From an uncultured Blautia sp. (GTDB lineage Bacteria > Bacillota > Clostridia > Lachnospirales > Lachnospiraceae), in assembly GCA_934364795.1 (NCBI GenBank), contig CAKRMK010000034.1:1-39070 (forward strand): DNA of 39,070 nt. Direction: 5' to 3'. Below are positions 33,109 through 39,070 of the stretch, in pieces. A program made the position numbers and the translations under genes. Positions within the stretch are counted from its first letter, which is position 1, and each line of letters opens with the position of its first letter. A model generated the notes under the pieces. It did not search any database. It was not told the origin of the DNA and saw nothing but the letters and a program-made list of their open reading frames with translations.

Positions 33109-34473
33109 TTATTTCTTCAGCTTCGGATCAAGAGCATCACGAAGGCCATCACCAAACAGGTTGAAAGCAAGGATCATAATACTTAAGATCACAGAAGGCA
33201 CAATCAGTCTGTAAGTATAGGTATACATACCGCTTAACGCATCTGTTGCCATGGAGCCAAGACTTGGAAGAGGTGCAGATACACCAACACCAAGGTAAGA
33301 CAGGAAGGACTCCAGGAAAATAGCAGACGGAATCTGCAGGCAGGTAGTAACTACAATCTGTCCAATACAGTTTGGAAGCAGATGGCGTCTGATAATTCTT
33401 CCGCCGGAAGCACCAAGTGCACGGGCTGCTGTTACATATTCCTGCTGTTTTAACTGAAGCACCTGGCCACGGATAATACGGCTCATGGTAACCCAGTATA
33501 AAAGACCAAATGCAATAAACATGGAAATCAGGTTCGGTCCCAGTACATTTACAAATGCCTTCAAAGGACTGGTTCCTGAAGAGTTTACATACTCGGTAAG
33601 GATAGGCTTTAATGCAGTTGCAATCAGAAGTACTACCAGCATCTCCGGGACTGCATAAATAAGCTCAACAATACGCTGCATGACAGCATCTACTTTGCCG
33701 CCGCAGTAACCGGAAATTGCTCCGTAAAGAGCACCGATCACAAGTACCAGAATTGCTGCAAATACGCCGACAGACATGGAAACACGGGCACCGTACATAA
33801 CACGGACCAGAATATCACGGCCATACATATCGGTACCAAATACATGTGGAAATACGCTTTCGCCGTTTGCCTTGCGTTCCAGCTCTGCCTGGGAATAGCC
33901 GAAAAGATGTTTCTTGATTCCAAGCTCCTTGCGGATGGAATCCTCATCTACATTCTGCTCTTCAGAAGACTCTTCTGCAGGTTTTGCAGCTACTTTTGCT
34001 TTTGCACGGATAACTGCTTCATCTTTTTTGGTAAATTTCTCGCCATTTTTCTCAGCTTCTTCTTTTGCCTGGGCGATCATTTCATCAACATCCACTACAT
34101 CAGACTGGGTTCTTGCAGAAATCTCATCATTGACACGCTGCTGGTCTTCCAGAGTATAGTGATAGGGGTAAAGGTTTTCAGCACCTTTATTAAATTCATC
34201 GTAACCGTATGGGATCAGAAGTGGTCCCACAAATGCAAACAGAAACAGGAATACGATTACACCAAGGGCCACCATAGCCACCACATTTTTCTTCAGTCTT
34301 CTCCAGGCGTCTTTCCAGTAGGATACGCTCTGACGATCCTGAATGAAATCATCACGTTCCTGTCGTGATGCAGATGCAAAATCATCCGGAGTCAGATCCT
34401 GAAGAAGATTTTCAATATCAGGCTGAAGGCTTACCGGGCATTTTTTAATTTTCTTATTTTCTGCCACGATCAT
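33109..34473 (-). CDS. oppC: Oligopeptide ABC transporter permease OppC with an enlarged external loop
   Basis: 454 residues, about 150 more than a typical OppC. Long cytoplasmic N-terminus (1-60), TM1 (about 62-88), then about 105 residues of charged Glu/Lys/Ala-rich sequence. The family-typical FGTDMYGRDILVRVMYGAR follows at about 202, then five more helices with the permease EAA-like block TAARALGASGGRIIRRHLLPN. Normally only about 25 residues separate TM1 from FGTD, so roughly 80 are extra; topology places them outside. The ATG overlaps the oppB stop (ATGA), with AGGAGG very close; a GTG two codons further on has better spacing. Confidence 0.94.
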   Translation of the reverse strand: MIVAENKKIKKCPVSLQPDIENLLQDLTPDDFASASRQERDDFIQDRQSVSYWKDAWRRLKKNVVAMVALGVIVFLFLFAFVGPLLIPYGYDEFNKGAENLYPYHYTLEDQQRVNDEISARTQSDVVDVDEMIAQAKEEAEKNGEKFTKKDEAVIRAKAKVAAKPAEESSEEQNVDEDSIRKELGIKKHLFGYSQAELERKANGESVFPHVFGTDMYGRDILVRVMYGARVSMSVGVFAAILVLVIGALYGAISGYCGGKVDAVMQRIVELIYAVPEMLVVLLIATALKPILTEYVNSSGTSPLKAFVNVLGPNLISMFIAFGLLYWVTMSRIIRGQVLQLKQQEYVTAARALGASGGRIIRRHLLPNCIGQIVVTTCLQIPSAIFLESFLSYLGVGVSAPLPSLGSMATDALSGMYTYTYRLIVPSVILSIMILAFNLFGDGLRDALDPKLKK

Positions 34474-35414
34474 TCTCCTCCTTTCGTAAGGCTGATTCTC
34501 GGGTCAGCAACCTTATACAGGAGGTCTACAACCAGGTTCATCAGAATAATAAATGCTGCCAGGAAAATAGTGGTTCCCATAATAACCGGATAATCACGGT
34601 TCTGGATAGACTGTACAAAGTAACGTCCAAGTCCCGGAATAGAGAAAACACTCTCTACAACGAAACCACCGCAAAGTGTAAAGGCAACCTGCGGTCCCAG
34701 ATATGTAATAACAGGGATCAGGGCATTTCTAAGGGCATGCTTGAAAATGATCTTTTTATTTTTCAGGCCCTTGGCACGGGCTGTTTTAATATATTCCTGA
34801 CCTAAAGAGTCCAGCATGGCAGAACGTGTCTGACGGGCTGTATAGCACATAGGATAAAATCCCAGAGCAAAGCAGGGCAGCACATAAGCGCGCCATCCCT
34901 GTGACGGGTCAAAAATAGACGGGAACAGGTTCAGTGCATTGTTTCCGGTAAGTGTAACCAGAAGAACAGATGCCACAACAAAGCTTGGCATGGAAATTCC
35001 AAGTGTACAGATTACACGAAGAATACTGTCTGTAAATTTGCCTCGTTTAAATGCGGCAAGACAGCCAAGAGGTACGCCCACCAGAATCGCCCATGCAAGT
35101 GCAAGTGCACCTACCTTGGCTGATACCGGGAACATATCCACGATAATGTCAAGAACTGCACGGTTTTTCTGCATCTTAAGAGATACACCGAAATCACCGT
35201 GAAGAATATTTTTCAGATACATAAAAAGCTGTACATATACTGGCTTATCCAGTCCATATTTGGCATTCAGCGCTGCAAGTGTGGTTTCAGAAGGTGTTTT
35301 CTCACTGAGCCATGGGCTTCCCGGTACAGCATTCATCAGCAGGAATGTAAGACAGGCTACCAGAAAGATAGTCAGAATCGCCATTCCAAGTCTTTTTGCA
35401 AAGTACTTTCCCAT
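34470..35414 (-). CDS. oppB: Oligopeptide ABC transporter permease OppB
   Basis: 314 residues from MGKYFAKRLGMAILTIF, the family size. TM1 is followed by FLLMNAVPGSPWLSEK, YGLDKPVYVQLFMYLKNIL and GDFGVSLKM, all OppB/DppB hallmarks. The EAA loop is TARAKGLKNKKIIFKHALRN. AGGAGG lies six bases upstream of this ATG. A 38-codon upstream extension runs through the leader nearly to the promoter and has no ribosome site, so it is rejected. First gene of oppBCDFA. Confidence 0.96.
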   Translation of the reverse strand: MGKYFAKRLGMAILTIFLVACLTFLLMNAVPGSPWLSEKTPSETTLAALNAKYGLDKPVYVQLFMYLKNILHGDFGVSLKMQKNRAVLDIIVDMFPVSAKVGALALAWAILVGVPLGCLAAFKRGKFTDSILRVICTLGISMPSFVVASVLLVTLTGNNALNLFPSIFDPSQGWRAYVLPCFALGFYPMCYTARQTRSAMLDSLGQEYIKTARAKGLKNKKIIFKHALRNALIPVITYLGPQVAFTLCGGFVVESVFSIPGLGRYFVQSIQNRDYPVIMGTTIFLAAFIILMNLVVDLLYKVADPRISLTKGGE

Positions 35415-35499
35415 TTTTCCTCCTTGTTTTACTCTGGACGAAACCTGTAAATCTCTTAATTTCTGACCAAAGTTCATTTTTAAATAAGATATAGTAAAA

Positions 35500-35528
35500 A
35501 TTATAGCATTCCCGGACACTTTAGACAA
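35500..35528 (-). promoter_or_regulatory. Promoter of oppBCDFA
   Basis: Minus strand TTGTCT (35528-35523), 17 bases, TATAAT (35505-35500), preceded by TGC, giving an extended -10. The leader is about 80 bases. No good CodY box was found in it or just upstream. Confidence 0.8.
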
Positions 35529-35650
35529 GTAACTTTTTAAACTTTAGCAGGTTAATATTGTAATTTTTTCAAGTTGTAGTATTTTTAAGTGATATTGTTA
35601 TGATTTTTTAGTGCATTTTGACAAAAATTATTTTTTTCTTTTCGAAATAG

Positions 35651-35812
35651 CTACAAAATAAAAAAAAGAAAGAGACTCGCCCTTCCCGGGTCTGCCTCTC
35701 TCTCAATCTTCACCAGTTCTCCTTTTGTCTCATCCGGCTCTGTTTTTTTACTGCAGCTGATAAGAAATGCCACACAAAGCAGGACAATTAATAAAAGCCA
35801 GCCTCTTTTCAT
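35651..35812 (-). CDS. Very short lipoprotein ORF (53 residues), possibly truncated
   Basis: ATG at 35812 with GGAGA seven bases upstream. It encodes MKRGWLLLIVLL, then a lipobox LISC with Cys20, then a charged tail SKKTEPDETKGELVKIEREA. The signal peptide and lipobox are clear, so it should be exported and lipid-anchored. The C-terminus (DPGRASLFLFFIL) is translated from a GC-rich hairpin and T-tract (about 35660-35710) that looks like a terminator. The ORF therefore either ends in its own terminator or is the stump of a longer gene. No homology recognised. Flanked by the opp promoter region and repeat copy A. Confidence 0.6.
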   Translation of the reverse strand: MKRGWLLLIVLLCVAFLISCSKKTEPDETKGELVKIEREADPGRASLFLFFIL

Positions 35813-35849
35813 AATGAATCTCCATTCTGCACATTTTAAGATACTCTCC

Positions 35850-35870
35850 AGAGCATGTTTGAAAAAGGTT
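35850..35870 (+). repeat. Extra left terminus of the MITE-like element
   Basis: AGAGCATGTTTGAAAAAGGTT repeats the left end of the adjoining element (and of copy B) without the rest. It indicates nested insertion followed by deletion, or tandem duplication. Confidence 0.6.
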
Positions 35871-35871
35871 C

Positions 35872-36035
35872 TAGAGCGTGTTTAAAAAAGGCTTTCTGCA
35901 AGATGTGCGTCACAATTTGTGGGAGATTTTGCCCGAATGAGGGCGCCGTAGCGGGCTACGGCAACTGAATTCGGGTAAAATATACCGCAAAGTGGGGCGT
36001 GCAGATTGTGGGAATGATTTTTCAAACACGCTCTA
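35872..36035 (+). mobile_element. MITE-like palindromic element, full-length copy A (164 bp)
   Basis: Starts TAGAGCGTGTTTAAAAAA and ends TTTTTCAAACACGCTCTA: about 17-bp terminal inverted repeats with TA at each edge. The centre is a perfect GCCGTAGC-GG-GCTACGGC hairpin nested in ATTTTGCCCGAAT/ATTCGGGTAAAAT, so the whole unit can fold into one long stem. No ORF of note. Related partial copies are at 18096-18156, 23362-23449 and 1411-1480. It lies 3' of the hydrolase gene. Confidence 0.75.
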
Positions 36036-36123
36036 ATGCCTTTTAAAGGCCGCAGCCAGTTTTTATTAATATGTGCAAAATCAGGTTCTTTATTCTGCAA
36101 AATTAAACAGAACATTATTTCTT

Positions 36124-37053
36124 TCAGAAGCCTTTTTTCTTTATATAGAAAGCAATATCATGGTAAACCTTCAGTTTATCCGTTTCATTTAGGATCTCAT
36201 GGCGCATTCCCGGATAAAGTTTACCTTTTACATCTACATATCCCGCATGGCGCATATCCTGTACAGCTTTGGCAAAATGCCGTACATTGATCATGCATGG
36301 ATCATCGGAACCGCTTACAAAAAGCACCGGCATTTTCGGATTGGTACAGTGCCAGTGTTTTACATCATAAGCACGCTTCATCAGCTCAAAAAGTGCCAGA
36401 TAACCGTCATCTGTAAAGGTGAAGCCGCACAGTTCTGAATCGGAGTATTCCTGTGCTGCCGCCTTATTTGCACAGATCCAAGAGGTACAGTTCTTGTCTT
36501 TACGAAAACGCATTACATTTCCTCCAAAGGACAACGTCTCAATAAGACGGCTTTTGTGGGTGGAACCAAACACTGCACTCTCTGCGTGGGCAAGTGCCTC
36601 TCCCAAAGGTCTTGCACTGTTCTTGCTTGGAGAACCGCAGATAATCAGCATATCCATACGGTCATCATGTTCCCTTGCAAAAGCTCTTACCGCCAGTGAA
36701 CCCATGCTGTGTCCAAATAAAACCAGCGGCAGCTCTGGCAGTTCCTCATGCACCTTGCGGTTCACTACTTCAATATCTTTCAAAATTGCACGGGCACCAC
36801 CACCATACATATATCCCAGGTCATCCATGGCACGGATACTTTTCCCATGTCCTCTGTGGTCATGGATCACGCATACATATCCCCGTTTCGCCATGTATTC
36901 CATAAAAGGAAGATAACGCTCTTTGTATTCACTCATTCCATGAACAAGCTGAAGGATTCCTCTGTAAGGCTGTTTCTCTGGAACCACAGCCAAAATGGAA
37001 ATATCAAGGCCATCTGCCTCTGATTCTATATAGGATTCATACTTTATGCTCAT
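36124..37053 (-). CDS. Alpha/beta hydrolase, monoacylglycerol-lipase/S33-like
   Basis: 309 residues. The early strand LQLVHGMSEYKERY gives the oxyanion region, and HDHRGHGKS follows. The nucleophile elbow is GHSMGS with Ser116, the acid lies in SGSDDP (Asp250 or 251), and the His is His285 in GMRHEI. The family includes monoacylglycerol lipases and lysophospholipases, often labelled lysophospholipase; the exact substrate cannot be read from sequence. No signal peptide, so cytoplasmic. GGAGAAC is just upstream of ATG. Single gene between repeat copy A and a divergent spacer rich in small palindromes, with an extended -10 promoter at 37089-37094. Confidence 0.92.
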   Translation of the reverse strand: MSIKYESYIESEADGLDISILAVVPEKQPYRGILQLVHGMSEYKERYLPFMEYMAKRGYVCVIHDHRGHGKSIRAMDDLGYMYGGGARAILKDIEVVNRKVHEELPELPLVLFGHSMGSLAVRAFAREHDDRMDMLIICGSPSKNSARPLGEALAHAESAVFGSTHKSRLIETLSFGGNVMRFRKDKNCTSWICANKAAAQEYSDSELCGFTFTDDGYLALFELMKRAYDVKHWHCTNPKMPVLFVSGSDDPCMINVRHFAKAVQDMRHAGYVDVKGKLYPGMRHEILNETDKLKVYHDIAFYIKKKGF

Positions 37054-37088
37054 AGTTCTCCGCCTTTCTTTTTTATTCTGGTGATTTT

Positions 37089-37117
37089 ATTGTAACATAC
37101 CTCCCGCTGTTTTGACA
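37089..37117 (-). promoter_or_regulatory. Probable extended -10 promoter of the hydrolase gene
   Basis: Minus strand TGTTACAAT with -10 TACAAT (37094-37089). The -35 position 17 bases upstream (TGTCAA) is poor and lies inside the palindrome GCTGT-TTTG-ACAGC (37106-37119). Confidence 0.45.
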
Positions 37118-37179
37118 GCAATGTTTTTTCATTGCAGCTACAGCTGTAAATCATGCTTTGTATAATTTTGTAAGCAAAG
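37106..37179. promoter_or_regulatory. Cluster of four small palindromes in the hydrolase/DUF5067 spacer
   Basis: GCTGT-N4-ACAGC (37106-37119), GCAATG-N6-CATTGC (37118-37135), CAGCTACAGCTG (37135-37146) and GCTTTG-N14-CAAAGC (about 37154-37179) follow each other. They lie at and upstream of the hydrolase promoter and may hold regulator sites. Confidence 0.4.
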
Positions 37180-37228
37180 CTCACAGCAACATGTGGTACT
37201 TTTACGGGTATTTTGCACCTCAAATATT

Positions 37229-37257
37229 TTGACACAAATGTGGGAGTATACTATAAT
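37229..37257 (+). promoter_or_regulatory. Perfect consensus sigma-A promoter of the DUF5067 gene
   Basis: TTGACA (37229-37234), exactly 17 bases, TATAAT (37252-37257). The leader is about 90 bases and contains repeat R3. Confidence 0.9.
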
Positions 37258-37270
37258 ATATTTTGTATCT

Positions 37271-37313
37271 GACTTGATACCTGCGGAATTTTTGTACTAC
37301 TACAGAATTTTCG
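37271..37313 (+). repeat. Possible third copy (R3) of the R1/R2 repeat
   Basis: GACTTGATACCTGCGGAATT resembles AACTTGATATCTACGAATTG of R2, and AATTTTCG recurs at the right end. It lies in the 5' leader of the DUF5067 gene. Similarity is weak and may be chance. Confidence 0.3.
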
Positions 37314-37355
37314 CCCCCTTTTTATTGATATCAACAATTTATACCAGGAGGTAAC

Positions 37356-38456
37356 ATGGACGAAAAACAATTGAATATTCCAGAAGAACAACCCGTTCCA
37401 AAAAAGAAAAAGAAAAAACATAAGGTAGGACTTGCACTTTTCCTTCTTTTTCTGGTTCTTGTATTCGCAGGTGGTTCCGGCTATTATTTCTATGAACGAA
37501 GCAAACCTGCCAAGGCTCTGGAACAATATCTTTCCAGTATACAAAAGCTTGATTTTTCCACAATGGATTCTCTGATCCAGAGCGGAGATCTTAGTGCACT
37601 TGATAACGCAGATGTAAACAATGCCACTTACGAAAGCTTTTTCAAATCCATCAATGAGAAAATGACCTGGTCCATTACCAGAACTAATTTTCATTTTCAG
37701 GAAGGCACAGCTGAAGTTTCAGCACGTATCCGTTATGTTGACGGTTCTGACATTTACAGAGAAACGGTTTCCGAATTTCTCCGTCAGATTGTTTCAAGTG
37801 CTTTTTCCGGACAGAGCCTTACCGAACAGGAAACACAGGAAAAGCTGGCATCTATTCTCAATGATAAATCACAGTCCATGGATGACAAATTCAGTGAAAC
37901 CGATATTGTCTATCCTATGGTCAATGTAAACGGTATCTGGAAGGTAGCTTATCTGGATGAGGAAACAGTAAAGATTATGTCTGCAAACTTCAAAAGTGTG
38001 GAGGAAGAAATCAGCCAGACTTTAAATGCAAGTGCTGACGGCAATTCCACAGAAGGCGCAGAGAATACGCAGACACCTGCTTCTACAGGCACTATTGATC
38101 TTAACTCCGAACGTTTTTCCATTCATTATACCAGAAATGTTGTTTCTACTGATTTTGGTGGAGAACCCTGTCTCCTTGTTTACTATGATTACACCAACAA
38201 CGGAACAAGTGCTTCCAGCGCCATGGTGGATGTAAATCTCACTGCTTATCAGAATGGAACTTCTCTTGAAGCCGCCATTCCGGCATCCAGTGATGAGGCA
38301 ATTGATGCCTTTATGAAGGAAATCCAACCAGGTGAGACAATAAATGTTTGTCAGGCATTTTCCCTTCAGGACATGAGTGCTGTTACTTTACAGGCATCTG
38401 ATGCATTCGGGCTTGACAATGGAATTACAGCTTCCCAGACATTGAATCTGGAATAA
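37356..38456 (+). CDS. Membrane-anchored protein with C-terminal DUF5067 domain
   Basis: 366 residues. A short basic cytoplasmic head (PKKKKKKHK) precedes one transmembrane helix (about 24-46), and the rest is extracellular. Residues about 50-210 form a DUF4878/NTF2-like looking segment (AKALEQYLSSIQKLDFSTMDSL). An Asn/Thr/Glu-rich linker follows (about 225-245). The C-terminal part (about 248-366) resembles DUF5067 (CLLVYYDYTNNGTSASSAM and AYQNGTSLEAA), an immunoglobulin-like fold of clostridial surface proteins. No catalytic motif seen. CAGGAGG precedes the ATG. The perfect consensus promoter suggests abundant expression. Ends in a strong terminator at 38516-38555. Function unknown. Confidence 0.88.
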   Translation: MDEKQLNIPEEQPVPKKKKKKHKVGLALFLLFLVLVFAGGSGYYFYERSKPAKALEQYLSSIQKLDFSTMDSLIQSGDLSALDNADVNNATYESFFKSINEKMTWSITRTNFHFQEGTAEVSARIRYVDGSDIYRETVSEFLRQIVSSAFSGQSLTEQETQEKLASILNDKSQSMDDKFSETDIVYPMVNVNGIWKVAYLDEETVKIMSANFKSVEEEISQTLNASADGNSTEGAENTQTPASTGTIDLNSERFSIHYTRNVVSTDFGGEPCLLVYYDYTNNGTSASSAMVDVNLTAYQNGTSLEAAIPASSDEAIDAFMKEIQPGETINVCQAFSLQDMSAVTLQASDAFGLDNGITASQTLNLE

Positions 38457-38515
38457 ATTTAATAATAGGTCATAACTAATGAAACTATAAAAATAAATCT
38501 ATAAATATGAATTAT

Positions 38516-38555
38516 AAAAATACACGTAACTTCTTAACCGGTTACGTGTATTTTT
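38516..38555. terminator. Bidirectional-looking terminator after the DUF5067 gene
   Basis: AAAAATACACGTAAC (38516-38530) pairs perfectly with GTTACGTGTATTTTT (38541-38555), a 15-bp stem with a 10-base loop. Confidence 0.9.
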
Positions 38556-38677
38556 ATGCTTCATTTTTATACCTTAATTTGAAGTATCCAGATTCTTGTT
38601 TTTTTTCCATATTATGTGTGAATATTCCCCTGAAATTGTGAAAAACTATAGATACGAATATGAAAGGATGGTGACTT

Positions 38678-38893
38678 ATGGGAAATAAATTTTTAAGGTG
38701 TTTTTGTCTTACCCTTACTATAATCGGTGCAATTAACTGGGGACTGATCGGATTTTTTAATTTTAATCTGGTTGCCTTTATTTTTGGAAGTATGAGCTGG
38801 ATTTCCAGGATCATTTATGCACTGGTAGGACTTAGCGGACTTTATCTGCTTAGTTTCTACAGTGTAATCTGTTCCGACGAACAAAATGCATAA
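38678..38893 (+). CDS. DUF378 family small membrane protein
   Basis: 71 residues, two transmembrane helices (about 8-36 and 41-62). The family signature GAINWGLIGFFNFNLVAFIFG and the second-helix ISRIIYALVGLSGLYLL pattern are textbook DUF378 (YuzA-like). Function unknown. AAAGGATGG lies upstream of the ATG. The 122-base upstream spacer has no clear sigma-A promoter. It is convergent with tRNA-Gly, with palindrome PAL2 between them. Confidence 0.92.
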   Translation: MGNKFLRCFCLTLTIIGAINWGLIGFFNFNLVAFIFGSMSWISRIIYALVGLSGLYLLSFYSVICSDEQNA

Positions 38894-38917
38894 TAAAAAA
38901 GGATCCTGCCCGTTAGA

Positions 38918-38969
38918 GCTTTTTGTGTAACAGGGAATTCCAACGGAATTTCCTGTTACACAAAAAAGC
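38918..38969 (+). repeat. Palindromic repeat PAL2
   Basis: Left arm GCTTTTTGTGTAACAGG plus GAATTCC and right arm GGAATTTCCTG plus TTACACAAAAAAGC form a stem of over 20 bp, with one G-U wobble and a one-base bulge. The core equals PAL1 at 23252-23282. Its right edge overlaps the T-tract of the tRNA-Gly terminator. Confidence 0.75.
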
Positions 38970-38990
38970 CAGGACAACATGTCCTGGCTT
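38962..38990 (-). terminator. Terminator of tRNA-Gly
   Basis: Minus strand AGCCAGGAC, loop ATGTT, GTCCTGGCT, then TTTTTTG: a perfect 9-bp stem with T-tract six bases past the tRNA. Confidence 0.93.
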
Positions 38991-38996
38991 ACATAG

Positions 38997-39069
38997 AGCG
39001 ATAGACGGGGCTCGAACCCGCGGTCTCGACCTTGGCAAGGTCGCGCGTTACCAACTACGCCACTATCGC
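38997..39069 (-). tRNA. tRNA-Gly (anticodon GCC)
   Basis: The minus strand folds as a complete cloverleaf. Acceptor GCGATAG pairs with CTATCGC over 7 bp. D-arm, anticodon stem CGACC/GGTCG with loop TTGCCAA (anticodon GCC), and T-arm GCGGG/CCCGT with loop TTCGAGC. The discriminator base is U, as usual for tRNA-Gly. CCA is not encoded. 73 bases. Confidence 0.97.
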
Positions 39070-39070
39070 A

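Noticed and set aside
35415..35528. 38-codon N-terminal extension of oppB
   Set aside because: The region is the transcribed leader starting close to the -35; the AGGAGG site clearly selects the ATG at 35414.
1..39070. CRISPR array, prophage, integrase or insertion sequence transposase
   Set aside because: No regularly spaced direct repeats and no such protein domains in any frame; repeats present are isolated palindromes.

Overview
The window reads as chromosomal DNA from a low-to-mid GC Firmicute, most likely a Lachnospiraceae-type clostridium (Blautia-like relatives are my best guess). The signs are CodY, a CIRCE/HrcA-controlled groES, PolC-type replicase next to ispG, a class III fructose-1,6-bisphosphatase, strong AGGAGG ribosome sites, sigma-A promoters with 17-bp spacers, and TelA/XpaC, VanZ-like, DUF5067, YARHG and DUF378 proteins. 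No transposase, integrase, phage structural gene or CRISPR array was found. Almost all genes are on the minus strand, so the text below follows transcription from right to left where that matters.

Layout. 1-440: start of groES with CIRCE operator and promoter, a 20-bp tandem repeat, and the codY terminator. 444-6111: codY, then an operon comM-dprA-topA (DNA uptake/recombination and topoisomerase) with a consensus promoter at 6242-6270. That promoter faces a small plus-strand XRE regulator (6390-6605). 6666-16691: a dense housekeeping run ispG-polC-fbp-purF-like-YARHG membrane protein (isoprenoid synthesis, DNA replication, gluconeogenesis, nucleotide-type amidotransferase). 16889-19766: xpaC-telA pair. 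19971-20996: ilvE (plus strand). 21091-22554: thyA-folA thymidylate/folate pair. 22727-23245: VanZ-like gene with a possible leaderless mRNA. 23447-29024: malQ translationally coupled to a heterodimeric ABC exporter, then a small membrane protein. 29258-35414: oppB-oppC-oppD-oppF-oppA peptide transporter from one strong promoter. 35651-35812: a short lipoprotein ORF. 36124-37053: an alpha/beta hydrolase. 37356-38456: a DUF5067 membrane-anchored protein with a perfect consensus promoter. 38678-38893: DUF378 protein. 38997-39069: tRNA-Gly(GCC) with its terminator.

The most interesting non-gene signal is a set of short interspersed palindromic repeats in the spacers. (i) A 164-bp MITE-like element with TAGAGCGTG termini (35872-36035) has three shorter or decayed relatives (18096, 1411, 23362), all in the same orientation. 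(ii) A GTAACAGG/CCTGTTAC palindrome occurs twice. (iii) A motif centred on a 17-bp identical block occurs at 6302 and 21649, with a weak third copy at 37271. Protein-level oddities are a PurF-like enzyme with Gly in place of the N-terminal catalytic Cys, an OppA without a lipobox beside an OppC carrying an extra ~80-residue external loop, and a divergent ThyA. I see no convincing wholly new multi-gene defence or biosynthetic system; the window is mostly core genome.
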